DNA from: Caenorhabditis remanei
Lineage: Eukaryota > Nematoda > Chromadorea > Rhabditida > Rhabditidae
Direction: 5' to 3'
Assembly (NCBI RefSeq): GCF_010183535.1
Contig: NC_071332.1
Location: forward strand, 1,488,001 to 1,552,000
Length of the DNA stretch: 64,000 bases
Positions 51,079-61,569 of the stretch are shown here, piece by piece; the first letter of the stretch is position 1, and each line of letters starts with the position of its first letter. The translations under genes were made by a program, and so were the position numbers. The notes beneath the pieces were generated by a model. It saw only the letters and a program-made list of their open reading frames with translations. It was not told where the DNA came from and searched no databases.

Positions 51079-53969
51079 ATGTCCGACCGCCAATGGATAA
51101 CTATCACCGACATTGCTGGACCCATCGGGTTCTCCTTGTCAATTCTCTCAAATTCCATCCTCCTCTTCCTTATATTTTCACGTAGCTCCCCTATCAAGGG
51201 TGCCTATAAGAATATGCTGATAGTTCTATGTGTCTTCACTGTGTTCTATTCATTTGTGGAGATGATGTTGAAGCCGTTGATTCATTTATATGATGACACC
51301 TTGTTCTTGATACAGAGGAAGAGATTTGACTTGTCGAAATGGATCACCAGGTTGATACCGAGTGAGTGGTACACATCAGAGTTGTCCGGAATCCGGATTC
51401 CGGAATTCCGGGTTTTTTTGGCATTCCGGATTCCGGAAAATGAACATTTTTATTCCGATTCCGGATTCCGCATTCCGGTTTTTTGAGCCTCCTTTTTTTC
51501 AAAAGTAGTTTAAAACTTTATATATCATCGAAAACACTCGAAAAAATGACTTGGCCTTGCAAATTCATTCCAAATTCCGGATTCCGAGATTCCGGAATTC
51601 CGAGTTTTTTTGTCATTCCGGTTCCGGATTCCGTATTCCGGATTTCAAAAATTTGATTCCGGTTCCGGATACCGTATTCCGGAAAATGTAAAATCTCATT
51701 CCGGTTCCGCATTCCGGATTCTGGAAATCGAAAAATGTCGTTCCGGTTCCGGATTCCGGATTCCGGAAGCTTAAAAATGACATTCCGTACAACTCTGGTA
51801 CACATAACTGACTAAGGATGGTCACCGAGCTGGTCTGGAGTTATAGAACGTGGCCTATATCATTGGAAAGCTGCGAAAACGCTGATTTCAAATATATATT
51901 CAGTTTTTGCCCTCGACGTCTGGTATTCGAGAAAAATGGAGTCAAAGTTTGTGAAAGTAGAGAGTTGTTACATTTTTAGATCTAAGGCTTATAAACCTCA
52001 GGGTCCAAGTACCTTAAAACTTTGTTTATTTGAAAAACCAAGTCAAGACCTTCCAAAGTCTATTAATACCTTAAGATTTGATTGAGTTTTCAGATAGTTA
52101 GATGAATTTGAAAAAAAACGCAAAAAAATTTTTGTACAAAAAATTTCGTTGAAAAAACTTATTTTTTCAACTTTTCAGCCTAAGGCAGGCCTAGCACCAA
52201 AAACACACATTTTGTGTCTATCTGTCTGTCGGTGTGTCTGAATGTCTAGATGTTCAAAGATCCCAAAATTTGGTTTATTTTCAGAAAGTTATAAAGATTT
52301 GAAAATAGCAACAAAAGTTTTTTTCCCACTTTTCTCGAATACCAGGCCTCGATGGCAAAAACTGAATATATATATTTGAAATCAGCGTTTTCTCTGCTTT
52401 CCAATGATATAAAGCACGTCTCATAACTCCAAACTGACTCGGTGACCTTCCCTAGTGAGCCTCCTCTAATAAAAACTTCTAGCTACCTACTGCTGGTGCT
52501 ATGCCATGAGTTTCTGCCTGTTCGCCCTACAATTCTTGTACAGATACGTAGCGGTTTGCAAGTGAGTTATTGTCTCCGGGACCCTCTCTCTCTTTCACTT
52601 TTTCTTTTCCAGACCCCAATACGTCACCTATTTCACGGGCGGTTACTTCTACTACTGGTTGGCACTCATCCTGTCACTTGCCACTAGCTGGGGACTCACT
52701 GCCGCTTTCATGTTCCCCCAGACAAATCGAACCACAGAAAGTTTTCTATTTGTTATCAAGAACTCGTATGATTTGGATCCGTATTGGACGGATTACGTGG
52801 CGTATAAATATGTGAGTGGAGAGGGATCGCTGGGTAGACGAGGATAGGGAAAGTTAGACCACCAAGGTTTTGTAAGGAGCTATCTACAATTGTTGAGTGA
52901 TTGGGGAATAGAAAAAATGGAAATTACGAGAAAAAAGGTTTAGTGTTGCAAGGAACCAGAGTTATTGCTATGGATTTTGTCTTTTTTGAGGTTAAAACAC
53001 CATATTCCCACAAAAATCTTGAATTTTCCATAATTTTCAAAAAGTTCAGTGTAGGCCGAGTGGTTAAGGTAGACAATAACCAATTCACCCTAAGGTACCA
53101 GGGTTCAATTCCACATGGGGTCAAAACTTTTTTAATTTTTTTAATGGAGGTTTTAAGAGGTCAGAAATCCGAAAAACTTTGTTAACTCAGATATAGGATC
53201 CCGGTAAACCTAAAAACCCTCACTTTTTTTTGCAAAACCACGAGTTTCATTTAAAATTAACAATATGAATGAACCCACAAAAGCACCAAAAAAGACTTGC
53301 CGATATGGAAGTGTTTTTTAAAAACTGGACTTGGTGGCCGTAGATGCAAAAGTTAGGCCACCATCTATTCTTTCAGTTCGACACCGACGAGAATCATGTC
53401 CGATGGGTGAATGTGCTCAGCATGTTTGGCGTCTTACAGCACGGTCTTGTTATAGTGAGTGCACAAAAGAAGTTAGGTCACCAGCCATATAATTTTTTTT
53501 TCAGAGTCTCAGCTTCGGGACCTTATTCTACTGTGGCTTCCAAACCTATGTCAACATTCAGAAAAATACTGGAATGTCCAGTAGAACAAGAAGCTTACAA
53601 CTGCAACTTTTCCGAGCGCTAGTTGCTCAGACCTGCCTGCCAATGTTCATGATGTACATCCCAATCGGATTCATGTTCTCCTGCCCGTATTTTGACTTAC
53701 AACTCGGCGCGATCACTAATTATCAGACAGTTATGGCGCAACTCTATCCTGGCATTGATCCATTCGTTGTGCTTTTTTTGATAGATTCGTATAGACGAAC
53801 TATTTGCAGTGAGTTCACTTGAATGAGATCCGAAAAATATAAAATTTCAGGTTTCATATGTTCAGGAAATACGATAAAAAGTGGGATGCCGTCTCAGGTG
53901 GAATTTTCAACAACAACGGTGAAAGTGAAGCCATCGGTCTCGTCGAACGCATTGATATCGGTTGACTAA
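51079..53969 (+). CDS. Str-type chemoreceptor (7TM GPCR), copy 1
   Basis: Exons 51079-51361, 52483-52561, 52613-52811, 53377-53454, 53505-53808 and 53851-53969 give 353 residues. The Str hallmarks are clear: GAYKNMLIVLCVFTVFYSFV, PLIHLYDD, FALQFLYRYVAVC after TM3, SLQLQLFRALVAQTCLPMFM (TM6) and AQLYPGIDPFVVLFLIDSYR (TM7). It would act in the plasma membrane of chemosensory neurons. Compared with the next gene, exons 5 and 6 of that gene are fused here at Q|T with no intron. The 3' tail is not conserved between the two. Intron 1 contains a satellite and a foldback. Confidence 0.83.
51385..51795. repeat. ATTCCGG satellite
   Basis: An array of GGATTCCGGATTCCGG-type units, in both orientations because the unit is nearly self-complementary, broken by short AT spacers. 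It lies in intron 1 of the first Str gene, directly after the donor. Confidence 0.85.
51805..52455. repeat. Foldback element (ATATATATTCAGTTT family), copy 2
   Basis: ACTAAGGATGGTCACCGAG.. CATTGGAAAGCTGCGAAAAC at the left returns as TTTTCTCTGCTTTCCAATG.. CTCGGTGACCTTCCCTAGTG at the right. Confidence 0.8.
53040..53130 (+). mobile_element. tRNA-like SINE candidate
   Basis: TAGGCCGAGTGGTTAAGG is an A-box-like sequence and CCAGGGTTCAATTCCACATG a B-box-like one, followed by AACTTTTTT. Upstream it shares TTCCATAATTTTCAAAAA-type sequence with the candidate at 40.97 kb, consistent with one family. It lies in intron 3 of the first Str gene. Confidence 0.55.
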
Positions 53970-54340
53970 ATTATTTTTGAGTGCGGTGGAGCGCAATCCC
54001 CAAACATATTGAACCAGTCGGTTCACGTCGCCTAACGGCGACTAAACCTCCTTTTCAACTCCACCCTTCTAGGTGTTACAGCGCCTGCGGCGCTTCTCAC
54101 ATGGTACAAACAATCGGGGTATCAGAATTCTCTTTCTCTTCTGGTCCTGTAACTTTTCTTCGATTGTTGGTAGTTTTTATTAGCTGAGCAACCCGTTCCA
54201 GAGAGAACAATTTAAACACTCCTACTTTTCTGAAAATATTTCGACAAATTACTGTAGTAGAACAGGGACTTGGTAACTCTATTTTCCCCTCATCAAAAGG
54301 CAGGTGATCCTCGAAATATAAGGTTTCAACTTTTGATTGA

Positions 54341-55092
54341 TCGGCGGCAATGCCGCCGCCCTCCTCTGAATATGGCAAATATGGCAAACTAAGGCCATAT
54401 TTAAACAAATTCTTATTCTAGAATTTGCTTCTTTTTTGAAGGTAACAGAGCTACGACAAAGTTCCTCATTCAGAAATCACGGGTCTCAGAATTAACTGTA
54501 CTAAATACAGGGAATGTGTTTTTTGTCTGACTGAGAAACCCCTCACCAAAAGAGAATTTCCTTTTCACATCTTCAAAAGATGCGTTGAAAGTAGTCTTTT
54601 GAAGTTTTTGACTTATTGGCGGCGATGCCGCCTCCCTCCCCCAAATTCTTTAAAGATTTTTTTTCATATACACGGAAATTTTCTCTTAGTTTAATTTAAT
54701 CCAAAACGTTCTGCTTCCTAAATTTTGGACTGTTCGGCGGCGATGCCGCCTCTCTTCTCTAGAATACTTTGAAACTAAAACTATTTCACATATTTCTAAG
54801 TTCAAAAGTTAAAGAAGCCCCTTATTCAGTCTATTTCGATTTCAATCCTTTTCATTCGTACCTGAGTGCTTCACAAAAATTCTCAAAGTTCTTAAAGAAA
54901 ACAAAACTTCTTGATTCCCCGAAATATCTCACTCTTAACATGTCTACCTACTAAGTTCCTGATTGTTTTCTTTTATTTTCTCTATTGTAATTGTGTTAGT
55001 GGCTTTTGGTCCATCATCTCGAATAAAAACTAACTAACTAAAAAAAACAAAGAAACATTTTTTGAGTTTTAAACGATCGGCGACAATGCCGC
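54341..55092. repeat. GGCGGCGATGCCGCC hairpin motifs
   Basis: TCGGCGGCAATGCCGCCGCC (54341), TTGGCGGCGATGCCGCCTCC (54617), TTCGGCGGCGATGCCGCCTC (54733) and TCGGCGACAATGCCGC (55077). Each is self-complementary around a 4-base loop, each follows a TTTTGA-like tract, and most are followed by a CT-rich tract. A related TCGCCTAACGGCGA hairpin is at 54031. Confidence 0.75.
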
Positions 55093-55344
55093 ATGACTTC
55101 CCCATGAAGATTCGGACGAAAGGTTTATTGTTAACTACTATCAAGTTTCTGACTCGGTGTTTGTAGGATTGTGAATTTTTAAAGTTGTTGGAACTCAATC
55201 ATCCCTTCTGACAGAATTGTAGCGGTGTGTGCAGAGTCAACAGAAAGATAGCTACTCCACCCTTTTGTTCTAAAATCTCGACCATAATTACAACTTTCAT
55301 ATGCTGACTATCTATGCTCTTATCAAAACAAAAAACCAAAAAAC

Positions 55345-55440
55345 TTTAAGGACCTGGCGGGAACGAACTCACTACCCCATGGGTGAGTGTCATCTGCGTA
55401 GACCGCTACACCAAATACGCGCGGCCGGGGCGCTCTTGAG
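55345..55440 (-). mobile_element. tRNA-like SINE candidate, minus strand
   Basis: On the minus strand TTGGTGTAGCGGTCTACGC (A box) and GTGAGTTCGTTCCCGCC (B box) lie about 30 bases apart, close to tRNA spacing. The flanking acceptor bases do not pair well, so it is scored as tRNA-derived rather than as a tRNA gene. Confidence 0.5.
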
Positions 55441-56536
55441 AGTGCAGTCAAGAAACACCGAGTATGATTGATTTTTTGAACTTTCTACCACCCTGTCGGG
55501 ACACACCTTTTCTGAACGATTTCTACTGTTGAAATCGACATCGTCTCCAGAAGACGTCAAATTTGATATTTTTGAAAAAAGAAAAGTTCGGGCATCATCT
55601 AAGGGAAATTCCCAATCTATCTATCTAGTTTTTATAACAATCGGTCCACTACGGAGAGAGTTATGACATGCAACAAATAAATCGACAGACATACTCTGTT
55701 GAATATTATTAGTAAAGATTGTTGATAAAGTTTAATCTAACTAATAAATGTTTTGGTTACAGTATACATTGGGCGTCACAAACTCAGACTTCGTCAGGAG
55801 TTGAAAAATCCGGTCTCACAGCGAAAACGTTAGGGTTACTGTAGTTTCCGTTGTCATACTACGGTGGAATTTATTTTCGACACTTTTCAAACATTTTACG
55901 CTGAAAAACATCTGAAAATGTAAAAAAACTAACAAAGTTATAGATTTTCGAAACTTTTCGAAAGTCCGAAAATCGCTAAAACTACCGTAACTTGGTAAGA
56001 TTAGATCCAAGACTAGTAAATTGAATATTTTTGAAATCAGCTCTCAAAGACGGTTCAAATGAGTATAATCATGCCTAGGTTTGAAAAATTTCGAAAAATC
56101 AGGACTCCGGGTTACTGTAGTTTTTCACGACAAAGTTCACAGTTTTCCCACATTTTGAGCCAAATCTCAACTTATTATCAAAGGATATTGTGTCCTCATG
56201 TTTTTAGTCGGTTTTCTGACTAACATAATTACAGTATACCTTAGTACACGTCACAAACTCTAAAAACAGACATCATAATTATGTAGGGGTCTTATTATCA
56301 AGAGACACGTTTTCTCAAATTTCCCGCCTCATTAGTGTCGTATTGATCCGCGAAATTTCTGGTTTGTATAGTTTTTTTCTGGGAAATTTTTAGCGTCTTT
56401 AGTACTTATGACGCAGCACCAGACGTGTTCGTCATTGTGTTCTAGTCTAGTCCTTCACCTGAATAGCTCCCAATTTAATAAATTTCAGCCATTTTATTTC
56501 AGTGACACTCAAAAATACAACTAGTCACACATATCC

Positions 56537-58343
56537 ATGTCGGACCGCCACTGGATCCTAATTTCCGACATCGCTGGCCCCATCGGGTTCTCCCTAACAA
56601 TCCTCTCAAGTTCAGTCCTTCTATTCCTTATATTTTCACGTAGCTCCCCTATCAAGGGTGCCTACAAAAGAATGTTAGTGGTTTTTTGTGTCTTCACAAT
56701 GTTTTATTCACTTGTGGAGATGTTGCTAAGACCGCTCATTCATATCTATGATGACACGTTGTACTTGATTCAGAGGAAGAGGTTCGATATGGCAAAGGGG
56801 TTGACCAGGTTGATACCGAGTGAGTTTACGGCGGGTGCAATAGGGCGCAGTTTCTAATTTCAGGTACCTACTGCTGGTGCTATGCCATGAGCTTCTGCCT
56901 GTTCGCCCTTCAATTCTTATACAGATACGTAGCGGTTTGCAAGTGAGTTGCTGTCTCCGGGACCCTCTCTCTTTCACTTTTTCTTTTCCAGACCCCAATA
57001 CGTCACCTATTTCACGGGCGGTTACTTCTACTACTGGTTGGCACTTATCCTGTCACTTGCCACTAGCTGGGGACTCACTGCCGCTTTCATGTTCCCCCAG
57101 ACAAATCGAACCACGGAAAGTTTTCTATATGTTATCAAGAACTCGTATGATTTGAATCCGTATTGGACGGATTACGTGGCGTATAAATATGTGAGTTCCC
57201 CCAACAAGAGGAGAGGGGATGGCTGGAGGTCAAGGATGGGGAATGTTAGGCCAGCAAGGTTTTGTAAGGACCTATCTACAGTGTCGGTAGTGTTTGAACA
57301 TGTCAAGAGGCTGGGCTTGGTGGCCGAGGTTGGAAAAGTTAGGAACCTATTCAGATGGGTCTGGCTTCAAAGGCGTCTATAGTCTTTAGACGAGGGATGG
57401 TTGGTGTTTGGGGATATGGGAAAGTTAGGCCACCAAGCTATCCACAGTACCTATGGTGGCAAGCGGGGACGTCGAGTGCCAAGAATGTGTGGCCTAACTT
57501 TCTCGGTTTCTCGGCCATTAGCCTTGTGACATTTAAAAACACCTAAATATGAACCGACACGCTTCATAACTGTGACAACTCGAAGTTTGAATTTTTGACA
57601 CCTGACCATCCACACTGTCGAATTTCTCCGGTTTTAAAGTGTCTCGGTTCCAAAACGTCCTAGCTTTTACACCCTCCATTCTTTCAGTTCGACACCGACG
57701 AGAATCATGTCCGATGGGTAAATGTGCTCAGCTTGTTTGGCGTCTTACAACACGGTCTTGTTATAGTGAGTGCATAAAAATAAGAAATAAGTTATGTCAC
57801 CAGCTCTATTATTTCAGAGTCTCAGCTTCGGCACCCTATTCTACTGTGGTATCAAGACATACTTCTACATTAAGGAGCACGCAGGGATGTCGGCGAAAAC
57901 CCGCAATTTCCAACTTCAGCTTTTCCGGGCGCTTGTGGTGCAGGTAACCAACCTGAGTAGCGACTCATTCGATACAAAAAAAATAATTCCAGACCTGCCT
58001 CTCAATGTTCATGATGTACATCCCAATCGGATTCATGTTCTCCTGCCCGTATTTTGACTTACAACTCGGCGCGATCACTAATTATCAGACAGTTATGGCG
58101 CAACTCTATCCTGGCATTGATCCATTTGTGGTGTTGCTTATTATAGATTCCTACAGGAAGACTATTCTTTGTAGGATTGTAGAAAATAATAACACAATTT
58201 TTAGCGTCGGAATTTCAGCGAAATTCTGCCCGCGGTTTATCTACGCTCGGAGTGAAACATCTGTGTATAATTTATCCACAAGTATCAATTTGGTGAAGGT
58301 CAAGCCATCCCTGACGTCGAGTGTGTTGATATTAAACATATGA
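56537..58343 (+). CDS. Str-type chemoreceptor (7TM GPCR), copy 2
   Basis: Exons 56537-56819, 56864-56942, 56992-57190, 57688-57765, 57818-57943, 57993-58170 and 58219-58343 give 355 residues. It has the same architecture as copy 1: PLIHIYDD, ALQFLYRYVAVC, NFQLQLFRALVVQTCLSMFM and AQLYPGIDPFVVLLIIDSYR. An ATTTCAG acceptor at 56496-56502 may be a trans-splice site. The last intron is 48 bases, open and a multiple of three, so a retained form would still be translatable. Exons 2, 3 and 6 are almost identical to copy 1, while exons 1, 5 and 7 are more diverged. AATAAA follows at 58376. Confidence 0.83.
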
Positions 58344-58375
58344 TTCATTTTAAGAAATCATTTTGGTCTCTTTGA

Positions 58376-58381
58376 AATAAA
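58376..58381 (+). terminator. Poly(A) signal AATAAA
   Basis: AATAAA 33 bases after the stop codon of the second Str gene. Confidence 0.55.
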
Positions 58382-58599
58382 AACATTCAAATGTAGACAA
58401 AATATAATAGAATCAAAACATAGTGTCATGTCTCGTGAAGGTGGTGGAAAATAGAAAATGATCAATTTAGTGGAGTAAGAAGGTGAAAAAGGGTAAATAA
58501 TAAGTGCTCTCTATGGATATTTTTTGATTAGCAAACATAAGACGCTGAACCAATTACTGGGGTTTGCACGGTGCCAACAATTTTGTATTCATGTCTGAT

Positions 58600-59060
58600 A
58601 TTACGATACCGCGACGCAACCGCTCCGCAAAGATTTAAAACTTGGAAAGTCTGGCATCTTGCCAGCTATCAATCAGAGTTCCATGGAAGTGAAAATTTCT
58701 TATGCGGAAGTCGGAAGTCGGAAGCGATTTTCCTTACCCGGAACTCGGAAGTCGGAAATGAAAAACGGCAAAGTCGGAATTCCATGCAACTCTGCTATCA
58801 ATATGCGATTCCGGCCGCCGCGACGCGACCGTTCCGGATGACTTCTAACTTTAAAACTGGTGATTAGCTGAACGCTTTGCAGAAGATTTTTTAAACAAGT
58901 TCCAAGCGGACATCCATGTGACACCCTACAAAAAGCCGTTCTTATACTTTTAGTCGCAGACAAAAGTTCAGCCGCGACGCAACACGCTCCGCCGTCAGGA
59001 TGAGTTCTTACTTGAAATGTCAATGTTTGGTTAACCGTGACGCAACCGCTCCGCAGCTCT
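58600..59060. repeat. CGCGACGCAACCGCTCCG short repeats
   Basis: Four copies: ACCGCGACGCAACCGCTCCG (58608), CGCGACGCGACCGTTCCGG (58818), CGCGACGCAACACGCTCCG (58974) and CGTGACGCAACCGCTCCGC (59036). A GGAAGTCGGAAG array lies at 58705-58765. Together they fill the space between Str copies 2 and 3; no gene is present. Confidence 0.7.
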
Positions 59061-59363
59061 GAATTATATTTTAACCATGTGACACCGTAAATACCAAAAT
59101 TTGTTTGGTGAGCATCAACACAATCTTCAAGTCCTATGTTATGTTACCTCGCGTAATCTCTACTCTCCAGTGGAAACTCCTTAATTACTATTTTCCCTTC
59201 TTTTTTCGAAAGTACACTTTCTAGTCCATCGTGCTAATCTCTAATCGTTCACCAACCAATTCTCCGAACCAGTGTCCCCCATAGACGTAATAACATTTCC
59301 AATATAATCACAATCACAAAAACCAATTCCCTCCCTCCACTTATTCTATTCCACTCCATAGCC

Positions 59364-61371
59364 ATGTCTGACGCCGTCTGGATTCAGGTGACCAACACCA
59401 CTGGAACCTTTGGACTAGTCTTATCCATCTCCTCGAATTGTACCCTCCTTGCACTAATGATGTGTAAAATGTCGCCGGTAAAAGGTGCCTATAAAAATAT
59501 TCTTATATTTTTCTGCGCCTTCACCATGTTTTATTCGTTTGTCGAGTTGTTCCTCCGCCCGATTATTCATATCTATGACGACACACTTTTTGTGATGCAG
59601 AGGAAGTGGTTTGAAATGTCGGCGATGGTTTCTCATCTCACCACAAGTAGGTTTACGCCCGTAAATCCACACCAAATTAAAAATTTTAGCAATGTACTGC
59701 GGGTGCTACGCCATGAGTTTTGTCCTGTTTGCTCTCCAATTTCTATATCGCTACGTGGCAACCTGTAAGCCTCTATACACCGATTTATTTCAAGGTGTAC
59801 GCTTTGTTTTCTGGATTTTCGGTGCATTTTGTGTGGCTCTTAGTTGGGAAGCGGCGGCGTTCTTCTTGTTCCCACAGAGCTCACGGACCCAAAAAATGTT
59901 TCTTCATATCGTGAAGCATTCTTACGGTCTGGACCCCAATTTTGTGGATTATGTGCCTTATCGATATGTAAGTAGAACCTCAGGTATCTTTCATTATGTA
60001 GTAAACATTTTAAGTTCGAAAACGATGAGGGTGTCCGGAGAATCATTATGATAAATATTGTTGGGATTATACAGCATGTCATAATTATGGCGATTTCCTT
60101 TGGGACATTGCTCTACTGCGCCTTTAAAACATATTCAACGATTAGTCAGCATAAGGGGATGTCGGTGAAGACGAAGGAGCTGCAAATGCAACTTTTTAGG
60201 GCGTTGGTGGTGCAGGTATGGATTCTGAGTCGCTACGCAGTTGAAATTGTGATATAAGATACATAGCTAGTCACCTCGAATTGGGAATTGCAGATTTGAA
60301 AATTTTCAAGGTATTCGTGTCACGCGTACTAACGTAGTGCTGATATGTTACAGACAACATTTTTATCATTGTAAAACCATAATCAAGTAGCTTACCGAAA
60401 GGGCAGTTCTGAGTCGCTACGCAGTAAAATTGGCTAGTTCTACACAGAGCTATCCAATTGGTTTCAATGTTGATGGATTTTCAGATTTAGGTGATTTTGA
60501 AAGATTGCTCAAAATACTTGCTGTACATAAACCGAACTAACAGTTTCGCTAGTCATTAGAAATAAACTGCGTAGCGACTCAAAACGGAGTGTGTTGCTCC
60601 AAAATTGTCGATATTAAGAGTTTATTAGTATCGTTGTTTGAACTAATACTTTTACTGCGTAGCGACTCACAGACTGTGCTAAAGACTTACTAGGTAAGAC
60701 CACCGAGTGACCGTGAAGATATGAGACGTGACTTTTATCGTTGGAAATCTGAGAAAACGCTGATTTCAAATATATATTCAATATTTGCCCTCGAGCCCTG
60801 TTATTAGAGAAAAATGAGGTCAAAGTTCTGACAAATGGCAAATTTTTACGTTTTTGAAATTAAAAACATTTTTTGCGTGTTATTTTTCTCTTAAACCAGG
60901 CCTCGAGAGCAAAAACTGAATATATATTTGGAATCAGCGTTTTCTCAGCTTTCCAATGGTATAGGTCACGTCCGTTAGGCCTCATTTTACCATCCCCATT
61001 CCCTAAATCTTCCAGGCCACAATCCCCACTATCTTTATGTACATTCCCCTCCTCTTCCTCTACGCCTGCCCGCTATTCAACTTTCAACTCGGACCCCTCG
61101 CCAACTACCAAACAATCATGGGGCAGTTATATCCAGGTGTCGACCCACTCGCCGTTTTATTCCTTATCACGGCGTACCGAAAAACTTTGTGCAGTAAGTA
61201 ATTTGTCCTGGGGGCACTGGGGCCCCTAGGGTCCTGGAGCCATATTCTGTTGTTGTTTCAGGTTTGGTGTGTCTACGCCCGTCTACTTGGAGATCGTCGT
61301 CTACGGATTCTCAGAATTATGAGGTGACTCCAAGAAGACCGAGGAGCTCAACAGTCAGTCCGAGGATATAG
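59364..61371 (+). CDS. Str-type chemoreceptor (7TM GPCR), copy 3
   Basis: Exons 59364-59646, 59690-59967, 60015-60215, 61016-61193 and 61262-61371 give 349 residues. KGAYKNILIFFCAFTMFYSF, PIIHIYDD, FALQFLYRYVATC, ELQMQLFRALVVQ and GQLYPGVDPLAVLFLITAYR identify the Str family. Exon 2 equals exons 2+3, and exon 3 equals exons 4+5, of the second Str gene, so two introns are missing at conserved positions. Exon 3 is preceded by TTTTAAG rather than TTTCAG. The cytoplasmic tail is Arg/Ser-rich. The stop is 199 bases from that of the convergent receptor. Confidence 0.8.
60225..60680. repeat. GAGTCGCTACGCAGT inverted motif cluster
   Basis: In intron 3 of the third Str gene, GAGTCGCTACGCAGT occurs at 60227 and 60410 and its complement ACTGCGTAGCGACTC at 60568 and 60656. 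Two forward copies face two inverted copies. A variant (GAGTAGCGACTC) is in the second Str gene's intron 5 at 57954. Confidence 0.75.
60690..60985. repeat. Foldback element (ATATATATTCAGTTT family), copy 3
   Basis: CGTTGGAAATCTGAGAAAAC.. AAATATATATTCAATATTTG faces AAAACTGAATATATATTTGG.. TTTTCTCAGCTTTCCAATGG. It ends about 30 bases before exon 4 of the third Str gene. Confidence 0.8.
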
Positions 61372-61569
61372 ACTTGCTTATATCAGAGATCTTTCTAAAA
61401 ATTTAATGCCCCTCAGGACTAACATTATAGTTTTATATCTTGTTTTTCATTTCTTGGTAAAAGGAAAAACTAAAATTCCTAATGAGATGTTATTCTAGAC
61501 ATTAACATTATTCTGGTTCCGGTTTACCACTATATACAACAACAATAATAGAAAAGTACGCTCTATTTC

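Larger units (their letters stand above)
53970..56495. other. Intergenic region between Str copies 1 and 2
   Basis: No credible exon in 2.5 kb. It contains four copies of a short GC-rich hairpin (see 54341-55092), an AATAAAAACTAACTAACTAA tract at about 55021 that resembles the 3' tail of a retrotransposed copy, a tRNA-like repeat on the minus strand at 55345-55440, and otherwise AT-rich DNA. Confidence 0.55.

Noticed and set aside
54769..54954. 61-codon frame in the Str intergenic region
   Set aside because: No signal peptide, domain, or splice support; low-complexity surroundings near a retro-like tail.
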